Positions 12,255-19,993 of a DNA stretch of 28,675 bases are shown piece after piece. Location: the NCBI GenBank assembly GCA_040751775.1, contig JBFMGD010000034.1, forward strand, positions 1-28,675. The letters run 5' to 3'. A program made the position numbers and the translations under genes. The notes below the pieces were generated by a model, which was given only the letters and a program-made list of their open reading frames with translations, searched no databases and was not told where the DNA came from. The DNA comes from JBFMGD01 sp040751775 (GTDB taxonomy: Bacteria > Bacillota > Dethiobacteria > DTU022). How positions within the stretch are numbered: position 1 is the stretch's first letter; each line of letters opens with the position of its first letter.

Positions 12255-13613
12255 GTGGAGAAGGATACCAACCGTTTGCTTGTTAAAGTGAATTGGCTGT
12301 TGTTCATATTCGGTTATGCCTTGCAGGGCGCCTTGATACTGATGAATGTGGCCGCACGTGATTTGCAGCCTTATATCGTCCCCTTTTTTGGCACTTTGCT
12401 GCTCTTCGGCGTGCTGTCCATTCTCAGTTACCGGGCTCCCGGTTGGCGCGCTCTTAAATACTTGCTGCTGGCCGGCAATATCACCGCCGTGGCCCTGGTT
12501 GTTTATATGACCGAATCGGCGGTAACGCTTTCACCGGCCTGGTTTATCTGTATCGGGGTCAGTGTGCTTTATTTCAATGTACCCCTGACGATTCTCGTTT
12601 CTTTGCTGGTATTTGCGGGCAACATTTTCTGCAGTTTGACGGTACCGGGGTTGGAAGATATAACGCTGACGGATCTGTTGGGCAATTACATAATTTTTTG
12701 CATCGCTGCGTTCGCAACCGTATTTGCGGTAGCGCGCGGGAGCTTTTTTTTAAAGGAGAGTCTTACCGGCCGCGGCGAGTCTGAGCGCCTCGGCAGCCAG
12801 TTGCAAAAAGTGATTGCCGCGGCGCGCCGTACGGCGGAAAAGAATTTTTCTTTAAGCCGGAGCCTCTCAACATCCACGGAACAGATTAGCGCCTCCATAG
12901 AGGATGTCGCCGCCACAACCAACGAATTTTCCGCCAACACCCAGACGCTGGTGGAAAAGGGCGTGGAAATGCTTTCTTCTTCACAGCGCGCTTCCGAGCT
13001 GGCCGCCACGGGAAAGGATGCCGTCGAGAAAGCGCTGGCTGTTATCCAGTCGATCAGCGCCACGATCGTCCATTTCCAGAAAAATGTTAAAGCGCTGGCT
13101 GACCGAACAGAGCAGGTGGACAAGATCATCAATAATATCACCGCAATCGCCGACCAGACCAATTTACTGGCTTTGAATGCCGCGATCGAGGCGGCCCGGG
13201 CGGGAGAACACGGGCGGGGCTTTACCGTGGTCGCGGATGAAGTGCGCAAACTGGCGGAAGGGGCGGCCGGATCAGCGTTGGAAATCAGCGGTATTATCGC
13301 CGCGATCAGAAGCGAGGCCGATAGTGCTGTCAAGAACATCAATACTGAGGCGGAAAAAGTAGATCAGGATGCGGCGGTAATTATCAACAGCGATGAAACG
13401 TTCCGCGAGGTGCTCGCCGCTTTGGAAGGGATCATCGCCGAAGTGCAGTGGACCGCCGCGGCGGTGCGGGGAATTGAGGCCGGTGCCGAAAACATAGCCG
13501 CGGCCACGGAAGAGCAGTCCTCCGCGCTGCAGGAAGCGGCCCAGTTTGCGGTGAGCCTGCAGCAGTCCGCGGAAGAGCTGCTTGCTTTGCTGGACGGTTC
13601 CGGTTTGGCATAA
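12255..13613 (+). CDS. Methyl-accepting chemotaxis protein, multi-TM, no HAMP
   Basis: The protein is 452 residues from the GTG at 12255. The first ~165 residues hold about five or six hydrophobic helices (LNWLLFIFGYALQGALILM, YIVPFFGTLLLFGVLSIL, YLLLAGNITAVALVVYM, PAWFICIGVSVLYF, LTILVSLLVFAGNIFCSL, YIIFCIAAFATVFAVA) with no large external domain. A cytoplasmic MCP signalling domain follows. Its hairpin tip is NNITAIADQTNLLALNAAIEAARAGEHGRGFTVVADEVRKLAEGAAGSALEI, and flanking coiled coils carry Glu/Gln methylation-type positions (EEQSSALQEAA). No HAMP domain is visible, so the sensor is membrane-embedded or senses via a partner. The best ribosome site, AGGAGGG at 12223-12229, is 25 nt from this GTG but 7 nt from an in-frame CTG at 12237, which may be the real start. 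Confidence 0.9.
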   Translation: MEKDTNRLLVKVNWLLFIFGYALQGALILMNVAARDLQPYIVPFFGTLLLFGVLSILSYRAPGWRALKYLLLAGNITAVALVVYMTESAVTLSPAWFICIGVSVLYFNVPLTILVSLLVFAGNIFCSLTVPGLEDITLTDLLGNYIIFCIAAFATVFAVARGSFFLKESLTGRGESERLGSQLQKVIAAARRTAEKNFSLSRSLSTSTEQISASIEDVAATTNEFSANTQTLVEKGVEMLSSSQRASELAATGKDAVEKALAVIQSISATIVHFQKNVKALADRTEQVDKIINNITAIADQTNLLALNAAIEAARAGEHGRGFTVVADEVRKLAEGAAGSALEISGIIAAIRSEADSAVKNINTEAEKVDQDAAVIINSDETFREVLAALEGIIAEVQWTAAAVRGIEAGAENIAAATEEQSSALQEAAQFAVSLQQSAEELLALLDGSGLA

Positions 13614-13627
13614 ATTAACACTCGGGG

Positions 13628-13843
13628 GTGCGGCGCGGGCGGTTATTGGTCTTGGATTTTTTCGCGCGCGAACGCCAGTCGCGCCTGATCATCCGCCCCC
13701 TGGTTACCGGCTTCGACGTGCGGGCGCTTCTGGACAGCGAGCTGCCCCTGGTGCAAATTACCGGAGAGGCGCTGAGGGGCAAGAGCTTCAGCGTTTTTTC
13801 TAATACAGGAAGCATATCCCCAGTACATACAGCGAAATGGTGA
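13628..13843 (+). CDS. Small hypothetical protein, doubtful
   Basis: This is a 71-codon frame from a GTG immediately behind a G-rich stretch. Its first ~55 codons have the GC-rich third positions of the neighbouring genes and an ordinary protein-like composition (LVLDFFARERQSRLIIRPLVTGF, LVQITGEALRG). The last ~15 codons lie opposite the 3' end of the convergent prenyltransferase gene. I recognise no family. It may be a small protein, or the fragment of a longer gene cut by rearrangement between the chemoreceptor and prenyltransferase genes. Confidence 0.35.
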   Translation: MRRGRLLVLDFFARERQSRLIIRPLVTGFDVRALLDSELPLVQITGEALRGKSFSVFSNTGSISPVHTAKW

Positions 13844-14714
13844 GGGTATAGGAAAGCAGCATCAGCTTGCCCGGTTTGTTTTGCGGGTCGGGTTTCCCGC
13901 CGCTGGCCGACAAACGGCCGGCGGCGGCGGCGGCGGGGATCAGTCCGGCCATAACCGCCCCGCCCGGCAGAGGCGCAATCGGCAGCCACGGGCCCGGCAG
14001 CAGGGGGACAAAGGCGGCGGCCAGAAACAGGTAGAGCAGCGGCAAGGACCGCCGCCGCCCGAGGCGCACCACCAGGGTTTTTTTACCGGCACGCAGGTCA
14101 TCATGATAGTCCGGGTATTGATTGATAAAGAGCAGCATGGTAATGAGCGCGCCCGGCACCAGGGAGAGCACCAGGCAGGCCGGCGTGATAAAACCGGTTT
14201 GCACATAAAAGGTGCCGGCCACCACGAGCGGACCGAAGCAAAACCCCGTGGTCACTTCACCGAGACCGCGCCAGCTTAAAAGAAGAGGCCGGGCGGAATA
14301 GAAATAACCGAGCAGTCCCCCCAGGCACGCAAAATAGAGTACAAGCGGACCGGCCAGCCGGGCCAGGATAAGGGCGGCCGCCACCGCCACGCCGCTGCAG
14401 ATCAGCGCCTGGGCCAGGTATTCGTCCGCGGTTTCCAACCCTTCCTGGATTACCTGGCTGCCCCCGCTTAAAGGCCGGGGCGGGTGGGCGGTATCCGCCC
14501 CATAGCGGTAATCGAAGTAGTCGTTAAATATATTTACCGCCAGGTGCGCGCCGGCCATGCCGAGCAGAGTCAGGGCAAAGCGGGCCGGGTCGAAGAAACC
14601 ATGTTCATTATAGGCGAGGGCGGTCCCCAACCCCACGGAAATCAGTGAGCCGCTCAGAAACGGCATGCGGGATGCGCGGGGAAACAGGCGCAGCAGGTAA
14701 AAGAATCGCTTCAT
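13800..14714 (-). CDS. MenA/UbiA-family prenyltransferase
   Basis: This membrane prenyltransferase is 304 residues from the ATG at 14714. About eight or nine hydrophobic helices carry the two Asp-rich motifs that bind Mg-prenyl diphosphate: NIFNDYFDYRYGAD (with HPPRPLSGGSQVIQEG, typical of MenA, just after) and NQYPDYHDDLRAGKKTLVVRLG. It most likely attaches a polyprenyl tail to 1,4-dihydroxy-2-naphthoate or a similar aromatic acceptor at the membrane. The frame stays open upstream to a TTG at 14777, but MKRFFYLLRLFPRASRMPF is the typical start and GATGAGG precedes it. It is the last gene of a minus-strand set with a geranylgeranyl-reductase-family flavoprotein and an NDH-like flavoprotein. 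No other men genes lie in the window, so MenA itself is the best guess rather than proven. Confidence 0.85.
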   Translation of the reverse strand: MKRFFYLLRLFPRASRMPFLSGSLISVGLGTALAYNEHGFFDPARFALTLLGMAGAHLAVNIFNDYFDYRYGADTAHPPRPLSGGSQVIQEGLETADEYLAQALICSGVAVAAALILARLAGPLVLYFACLGGLLGYFYSARPLLLSWRGLGEVTTGFCFGPLVVAGTFYVQTGFITPACLVLSLVPGALITMLLFINQYPDYHDDLRAGKKTLVVRLGRRRSLPLLYLFLAAAFVPLLPGPWLPIAPLPGGAVMAGLIPAAAAAGRLSASGGKPDPQNKPGKLMLLSYTLTISLYVLGICFLY

Positions 14715-14800
14715 ATGGGCAGATTCAACCTCATCCCAGATATTTTTGCGTTTACTTGTAGTATGGTCTCGTTGCAACTCCGGTATTCAGAATTCCGGTA

Positions 14801-15982
14801 TCAGAGTTCTGTATTATCTGGCGCCATTGCCGGTTCCTGAGCGGTAATCTGTTCTCTTAAATCACGCTTATACCAGTGGGTGTTGCGCATGATTGCGGCG
14901 ATGCGCGGCGGCAGGGCGGCCGGAGCGGCGGCGGAGAGCGCGTGTAAAAGCACCGCACCGGTTAAAGAGCTGAAAAAGCCCCCCCGGAAATGTTCCCGGA
15001 AGAGGCGGCTGTAAATGGGGCCGGCCGGTTTGTTCTCCCGGTGGGCGATGCGCAGCGCTGCTGCCGCCAGGCGGGCGCTTTGCAAAGCGTTGTAAATACC
15101 TTCACCGGAGAACGGGTCAACCAGGCCGGCGGCGTCTCCGACCAGGAGCAGGTTGTCGCGCGCCGCTGTTCTTAACGGTCCGGTGAAAGGGAGAGGCCAG
15201 GCCGCCGCCGGTTGGGACCGGCTTAAATCGGGGAAGAGGCGGTGCAGCTCTTGTTTGAGCCGGGCCGGTTTAACCAGGCCGCCCGCGCCGCAGTTCACCC
15301 AACCCCGGCCCGGAAAGCGCCAGCCCAGGCCGCCGCGGAGCGGCAAGGGGTAAAAACAGGCCGTATCGCTCTCCGGTCCGGGTGCTTCAACCTGCGTCAC
15401 GGCGGCTAAAGCCCAGCCGGCCGGCCCGGGCCGGTTTTTCCCCCGCAGGCCGGCCAACCCGGCACAGCGGCCTTGCGCGCCGTCCGCGCCGACCACGCAA
15501 TGCGCGAGCAGTTCTCGTTCCCGGCCCGAGCCGCCTAATGTCAATCTGTACGGCGGGGCGGCGCGGACGGCGCCGTTTGCGGCCTGTGCAGCGTGCTGCA
15601 ATCCGGTCAGGGGCGCTTCTTCGATCAGCTCGGCGCCGCAAGCGGCGGCGTAGCGGGCCATTTGCAGGTCAAATTGAGCCCGCCGCACCACCGCGCCCAG
15701 GGCGGCGCTTGCTGTTTCCCGGTAGGTGAAGGTCCGGCCGCGGCTGTGCACCCGCACCGCCCGGATAAAATCAACCTCTTCCGGCAGGGGCATCTCCGCC
15801 GGCAGCAGCGCCAGGGCGCGGGCCGAGATTAAGCCGCCGCAGGTTTTCTGCCGCGGCAGTTTACACTTCTCCAGCAGCACCACCGACAGCCCCGCCGCCG
15901 CGGCCAGAGCGGCCGTCAGAGAGCCGGCCGGTCCGGCCCCCACCACCGCCAAGTCGTAAAGATGATCGCTCCGGTAGCGCAA
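14801..15982 (-). CDS. Geranylgeranyl reductase family FAD-dependent oxidoreductase
   Basis: This 393-residue flavoprotein has the FAD-binding motif YDLAVVGAGPAGSLTAALAAAAGLSVVLLEK at the N-terminus, PRQKTCGGLIS (the PxxKxCGG signature of the geranylgeranyl reductase family), VVGADGAQGRCAGLAGL, and the second FAD motif NLLLVGDAAGLVDPFSGEGIYNALQSARLAA (about residues 275-305). Members saturate double bonds of isoprenoid chains. MenJ of mycobacteria reduces one unit of menaquinone's tail. Placement between a MenA-like transferase and an NDH-like enzyme suggests the same role here. The start is TTG, supported by GGAGG 9 nt upstream. A gap of 43 bp separates it from the preceding gene, consistent with one operon. 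Confidence 0.88.
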   Translation of the reverse strand: MRYRSDHLYDLAVVGAGPAGSLTAALAAAAGLSVVLLEKCKLPRQKTCGGLISARALALLPAEMPLPEEVDFIRAVRVHSRGRTFTYRETASAALGAVVRRAQFDLQMARYAAACGAELIEEAPLTGLQHAAQAANGAVRAAPPYRLTLGGSGRERELLAHCVVGADGAQGRCAGLAGLRGKNRPGPAGWALAAVTQVEAPGPESDTACFYPLPLRGGLGWRFPGRGWVNCGAGGLVKPARLKQELHRLFPDLSRSQPAAAWPLPFTGPLRTAARDNLLLVGDAAGLVDPFSGEGIYNALQSARLAAAALRIAHRENKPAGPIYSRLFREHFRGGFFSSLTGAVLLHALSAAAPAALPPRIAAIMRNTHWYKRDLREQITAQEPAMAPDNTEL

Positions 15983-16025
15983 GTCAGTTTTCCTCCGTCG
16001 GCAAGTTGGTTATTGAAGGGCACCG

Positions 16026-17147
16026 TTACTGCCAGAGCGCTTGCAGCGGGTGCAGAAGCGCGCCGGCCGGGTGCGGGCGGAAGTCGGCCGGCGCCTGGTA
16101 GAAGCCGCCGGTGAAGAGCAGAGCGCCTCTGCCCGCGTCCAGAAACCAGGCGGCTTTGCCGCGGTATGCCGGTTCCGGCGCTTTGCCGTTCAGCAGCCGC
16201 GCGGCGTTGCCGGCGGCGACCCTGGCCTGCCCGCGCGCGGCCGCACCCATCTGCGGCAGCACTGCACCGTCGTGGGTAGTGATCCGGGTGGCGTCGCCCA
16301 GGCCGAGCACACCCTCCTGTTTCGCCAGCAGGGTGTGCCGGTCTACCGGCAGCCATCCGGTTTCATCGGCCAACCCGCTCTCGCGCAGTAACGGCGGTGG
16401 AGCCGATTCAGGGCAGTAGAGCAGCAGGTCGAAAAGAAAACTGCCGCCGTGCGCCGGCTGAATAAGCTTTTTCTCCAAATCCACCTGCTGCACGGTGGTG
16501 TTGGGGTGCACGCGGATATTTCTTTTCAGGAGCAGCTCCGCTACCGCTTCAGCGGCACGGCTGCCGTAGCGCTGCAGGGGTACCGGTTCCGGTGTAATAA
16601 TGGTAATACTGAGATCTTTGCCGCGCCCCTGCATTCTGAACCAGTTTTCGAGAAGCAGGGCATATTCGTACGGTGCGGCCGGATACTTGGTCAGCGGTGA
16701 CGGTGACGCCAGGATGGCAACCTCTTCCCCTTGGAAATTCTTGATCCGGGCCAGAATTCCTGCCGCGCCACCGGCCGTCAAAACGTTGTAACCGGCTTCG
16801 GCCGTGCCGGGAGGATGGCCGGGCTTCAGGCCGGCGCCGGCGGCGATGATCACCAGGTCGTATTGCACGGCGCGATTTTCCGTGTAAATACGGCGGTTCG
16901 TGCAATCGACGCGCAGAACCCGGTCCACCACGACTTGCAGGCCTTCCTGTGCCAGGCGGTTTATATTGCGCACCAGGTCCTGGCGGCTGCGCAATCCTAC
17001 GGCCAAGCGCGGCAGCGCCTCCTGCCGCAGCACCGCCGGTTCTTGCTCAATCAACACTACCCGGTGCTCCGATCCCAGCTGCCGGCGCAGCAGGCGCGCC
17101 GCCGCGGCGCCGCCCGCGCCTCCGCCGATAATGGCCACTGTCCCCAT
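16026..17147 (-). CDS. NAD(P)/FAD-dependent oxidoreductase, NDH-2/SQR-like
   Basis: This 373-residue flavoprotein of the two-dinucleotide-binding fold has GTVAIIGGGAGGAAAARLLRRQ at the N-terminus, YDLVIIAAGAG (about residues 96-106), and the FAD-contact motif GVLGLGDATRITTHDGAVLPQMGAAARGQARVAAGN (about 290-325). The organisation recalls type II NADH dehydrogenases and sulfide:quinone reductases. Only one Cys lies near a redox-relevant site (LLYCPES), so the paired Cys of genuine sulfide:quinone reductase are not evident. A C-terminal amphipathic segment (LHPLQALWQ) could attach it to the membrane. It is first in the minus-strand set with the geranylgeranyl-reductase-family and prenyltransferase genes, so a quinone is the likely electron acceptor. 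The ATG follows AGAGAGGTG. The exact electron donor is not known. Confidence 0.8.
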   Translation of the reverse strand: MGTVAIIGGGAGGAAAARLLRRQLGSEHRVVLIEQEPAVLRQEALPRLAVGLRSRQDLVRNINRLAQEGLQVVVDRVLRVDCTNRRIYTENRAVQYDLVIIAAGAGLKPGHPPGTAEAGYNVLTAGGAAGILARIKNFQGEEVAILASPSPLTKYPAAPYEYALLLENWFRMQGRGKDLSITIITPEPVPLQRYGSRAAEAVAELLLKRNIRVHPNTTVQQVDLEKKLIQPAHGGSFLFDLLLYCPESAPPPLLRESGLADETGWLPVDRHTLLAKQEGVLGLGDATRITTHDGAVLPQMGAAARGQARVAAGNAARLLNGKAPEPAYRGKAAWFLDAGRGALLFTGGFYQAPADFRPHPAGALLHPLQALWQ

Positions 17148-17222
17148 GATACACCTCTCTGCTGATTAATCTCACCAATAGTTTTTCTAAGCCGGCGCCA
17201 CATTATCAGCTGTTTGACGCTC

Positions 17223-17251
17223 TTTTCACAGCCGGTTCTTTACGGTATAAT
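17223..17251 (+). promoter_or_regulatory. Promoter of the PHP-domain gene
   Basis: TTTTCA (17223-17228) and a perfect TATAAT (17246-17251) are separated by 17 bp. Transcription would start near 17258, placing the GGAGGG ribosome site close to the 5' end of the RNA. Confidence 0.5.
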
Positions 17252-17274
17252 CAGGAATAATGGAGGGTTTGCCG

Positions 17275-17880
17275 TTGAAAATTGACCTGCACATCCATAC
17301 CGCAAATTCGGGTGATGCCACCGGGGAGCCGAAAGAGGTTCTCGCCGCGGCCAAAAAGGCCGGCCTGGACGGCATCGCCATTACCGAGCATGATTGCTAC
17401 GAGAAAAGCAAATTCTTCCTGACTCTGGGACCGCAATTTGACCTGGTCGTTTTTGTCGGGGCCGAGGTGGCCACCCGGGCCGGCCATATGCTGGTCTTCA
17501 GTGAAGACATTCAGCGCTGGAACAGCTACCGCGGCATCAATAACGACGCCCAGGAGCTGATCGATGAAGCCGTCGCTGCCGGGGGGGCGGTCATCGCCGC
17601 CCACCCTTACCGCCTCGGGCTTGGTTTCGGCGGCATTGCGATTAAGAAACTGCGCGGCCTGACCGCTATCGAGGCCTGCAACGGCGCTAACAGCGACGAG
17701 GAAAACAGGCAGGCGCTGGCGTTGGCTCAAAAGCTGGATCTGCCCTGCACCGGCGGCAGCGACGCGCACCGCTTGCAAGAGATCGGACGCTGTTATACTG
17801 TTTTTACCGCCCCCGCCCGCACTGTGCCGGAACTGGTGGCCGCTTTGCAAGCGGGCCGCTGTTACTGCATGGCCAGGTAA
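17275..17880 (+). CDS. PHP-domain metal-dependent phosphoesterase
   Basis: The protein is 201 residues from a TTG start. The four PHP motifs are visible: KIDLHIHTANSGD at the N-terminus, GIAITEHDCYEKS (about residues 36-48), VIAAHPYRLG in the middle and GGSDAHRLQEIGRCYT near the end. These His, Asp and Glu residues bind a trinuclear metal site in this family, which hydrolyses phosphoesters such as nucleotides or histidinol phosphate. The substrate here is unknown. The TTG at 17275 is preferred because GGAGGG ends about 7 nt upstream and the protein then begins MKIDLHIHT as family members do. The ATG five codons earlier lies inside that ribosome site. Confidence 0.88.
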   Translation: MKIDLHIHTANSGDATGEPKEVLAAAKKAGLDGIAITEHDCYEKSKFFLTLGPQFDLVVFVGAEVATRAGHMLVFSEDIQRWNSYRGINNDAQELIDEAVAAGGAVIAAHPYRLGLGFGGIAIKKLRGLTAIEACNGANSDEENRQALALAQKLDLPCTGGSDAHRLQEIGRCYTVFTAPARTVPELVAALQAGRCYCMAR

Positions 17881-17948
17881 TAGCTGCGGCGCCCGAACCG
17901 GCCCGTAGAGCTGCGCCGCGGAAACTATGCGTTTCGCCGGCCCTTCCC

Positions 17949-17977
17949 TTGACGCCAATTTCCAAATGGATTAAAAT
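17949..17977 (+). promoter_or_regulatory. Promoter of the gatCAB operon, long leader
   Basis: TTGACG (17949-17954) and TAAAAT (17972-17977) are separated by 17 bp. Transcription from here gives a leader of about 145 nt before gatC. That leader contains a perfect hairpin CGCCAG/CTGGCG (18007-18022, CGGT loop) and a second possible stem GCGGCC/GGCCGC (18037-18063). No known riboswitch or T-box core is seen in it. Confidence 0.65.
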
Positions 17978-18130
17978 TGTCCTGTGGTAAAAAATACTGG
18001 TCTAGACGCCAGCGGTCTGGCGAGATCACTTACCGGGCGGCCCGCGCGTGTTTTGCCGGCCGCATTCTGAATCCCGACTCTTTACTTATAAATAGATTGC
18101 AGCTAATTATTTTATCTGCGGGAGGCTTTC

Positions 18131-18439
18131 ATGATGACAATTGATTTCGGCAAAGAGGTCGACTATGTCGCGCGCCTGGCCCGTCTGCGCCTCAGCGACG
18201 CGGAAAAGGGTCGTATGGCCGGCCAGCTCAGCGATATCCTGGAGACGGCCCGCCGCGTCCAGGAACTGAACACTGAAAACGTTGCACCCACTTCGCATGT
18301 GATCTCCCTGCCGACGGCCTTCCGGGAAGATGTTGTAGAAGCTTCTCTTCCCTTGAACCGGGTTCTGCAGAATGCTCCCGCGCGGGAGAAGGATTTTTTC
18401 CGCGTGCCGCGTATCGCCGACGGGGAACAGGATGAGTAG
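18131..18439 (+). CDS. gatC: Asp/Glu-tRNA(Asn/Gln) amidotransferase subunit C
   Basis: This 102-residue subunit C stabilises the GatA-GatB pair in the transamidation of misacylated Glu-tRNA(Gln) and Asp-tRNA(Asn). The family pattern is clear: VDYVARLARLRLSDAEKGRMAGQLSDILETARRVQELNTENVAPTSHV, then FREDVVEASLPLNRVLQNAP and the C-terminal FFRVPRI. GGAGG stands 5 nt before the ATG at 18131 and 8 nt before the second ATG at 18134; either may be used. It is the first gene of gatC-gatA-gatB, with 65 bp before gatA. Confidence 0.95.
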   Translation: MMTIDFGKEVDYVARLARLRLSDAEKGRMAGQLSDILETARRVQELNTENVAPTSHVISLPTAFREDVVEASLPLNRVLQNAPAREKDFFRVPRIADGEQDE

Positions 18440-18504
18440 CCGGCGCCGTTTACTGTATTCTGAAGACCTGAATTTAGACGTATATCGCGGGAAGGGGTGT
18501 TACA

Positions 18505-19992
18505 ATGGAGTTATATGAAATGACCGCCCTGGAGCTGAGTGCTTCGCTGCAAAAAGGGGAAGTGAGCGCGGTCGATGTGGTCCGCAGTTTCCTGGACCGC
18601 ATCGAAGCGATGGAACCAAAGGTAAAGGCTTTTATTACCCATACTCCCGCCGAGGCGCTGCAGGAAGCCCACGCGGTGGATCAAAAGCGCCGGCAGGGCG
18701 AATCGCTGCATCCCCTGGCTGGGGTGCCGATCGCTGTCAAGGATAATATCTGTACCGAGGGGCTGCGCACCACCTGCGCCTCCCGGATCCTGGAGAATTT
18801 TGTCCCGCCTTACGACGCAACCGTGGTCCGGCTGCTCCGGCAGGCGGGCCTGCCGATATTGGGCAAGACCAACATGGACGAATTCGCCATGGGGTCGTCC
18901 ACCGAGAATTCCTCCCTCTATCCGACCCGCAACCCGTGGGACTTAGAACGGGTGCCGGGCGGTTCCAGCGGCGGCTCCGCGGCCGCCGTGGCGGCGGGGA
19001 TGGCGCCGCTGGCGCTCGGTTCCGACACCGGCGGCTCGGTGCGCCAGCCCGCGGCGCTGTGCGGCCTGACCGGTTTAAGGCCCACCTACGGGCGAGTATC
19101 GCGTTACGGCCTGATTGCGTTTGCCTCTTCCCTCGATATCATCGGCACGCTTACCCTGACCGCCGCCGACGGGGCGCTTTTGATGAGCCTGATCGCCGGG
19201 CGCGATCCGCTCGATTCCACCTGCCTGACGGAGCCGGTGCCCGACTACAGCGGCTCCCTGGAGCAGGGTCTGCGGGGGCTGCGCGTCGGCCTGATCCGGG
19301 AGAATATCGGTGAAGGCTTTGACCCGGAGATCAACGCGGCGGTGCTGCAGGCGCTGGAGCTGCTCAAGGACAGCGGGGCAACGGTGGAGGAGGTATCCCT
19401 GCCCCATGCCCGCTATTCCCTGCCCGCCTACTACCTGATCAGCCCCTCGGAGGCCAGTTCCAACCTGGGCCGCTACGACGGGGTTCGCTACGGCTTCTGC
19501 GCGGCGGAGGGTACGATTACCGAGATGTTCTCCCGCACCCGCGGCGAAGGGTTCGGCCCCGAGGTGAAGCGGCGCATCATGATCGGTACATATGCCTTGA
19601 GCGCCGGCTACTTCGACGCCTATTACCTGCAGGCGCTGAAGGTGCGCACCTTAATCCGCGGCGATTACGAGGCCGCTTTCAAGCGCTTCGACCTGCTGAT
19701 CGGGGCGACCACGCCTACACCGGCTTTCAAACTGGGCGAAAAAACCGATGACCCGTTACAGATGTACCTCTCCGATATTTGCACGCTGAACGACGCCCTG
19801 GCCGGGGTGCCTTCTCTTTCGGTGCCCTGCGGCCTTCATTCCGGCGGCTTGCCGATGGGCATGCAGCTGACCGCCCCGCCCCTGCAGGAAGGCCTGCTTT
19901 TCCGGGCGGCCCATCTCCTCGAGCAGAAGCGCCGCCCGATACCGGCACGACCCCACCTTGAGCCGGGCTATCCCGCGGGAGGAGGTTTATAA
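18505..19992 (+). CDS. gatA: Asp/Glu-tRNA(Asn/Gln) amidotransferase subunit A
   Basis: This 495-residue amidase-signature enzyme releases ammonia from glutamine for GatB. The Ser-cisSer-Lys triad is intact: Lys-79 in GVPIAVKDNI, Ser-154 in VPGGSSGGSAAAVAAG and Ser-178 in GSDTGGSVRQPAALCG. These numbers coincide with those of the well-studied Staphylococcus aureus GatA. Other family hallmarks are ILGKTNMDEFAMGSSTENS and the C-terminal LPMGMQLTAPPLQEG. The ATG follows GGAAGGGG. The stop is one base before the gatB start, so the two are translationally coupled. Confidence 0.97.
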   Translation: MELYEMTALELSASLQKGEVSAVDVVRSFLDRIEAMEPKVKAFITHTPAEALQEAHAVDQKRRQGESLHPLAGVPIAVKDNICTEGLRTTCASRILENFVPPYDATVVRLLRQAGLPILGKTNMDEFAMGSSTENSSLYPTRNPWDLERVPGGSSGGSAAAVAAGMAPLALGSDTGGSVRQPAALCGLTGLRPTYGRVSRYGLIAFASSLDIIGTLTLTAADGALLMSLIAGRDPLDSTCLTEPVPDYSGSLEQGLRGLRVGLIRENIGEGFDPEINAAVLQALELLKDSGATVEEVSLPHARYSLPAYYLISPSEASSNLGRYDGVRYGFCAAEGTITEMFSRTRGEGFGPEVKRRIMIGTYALSAGYFDAYYLQALKVRTLIRGDYEAAFKRFDLLIGATTPTPAFKLGEKTDDPLQMYLSDICTLNDALAGVPSLSVPCGLHSGGLPMGMQLTAPPLQEGLLFRAAHLLEQKRRPIPARPHLEPGYPAGGGL

Positions 19993-19993
19993 G

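Noticed and set aside
16026..17147. Calling the flavoprotein a sulfide:quinone oxidoreductase
   Set aside because: The paired redox cysteines of that enzyme are not visible; only an isolated Cys is near the expected site.
17214..17251. TTGACG as -35 for the TATAAT before the PHP gene
   Set aside because: The spacer would be 26 bp. The TTTTCA 17 bp upstream of the -10 is the better partner.
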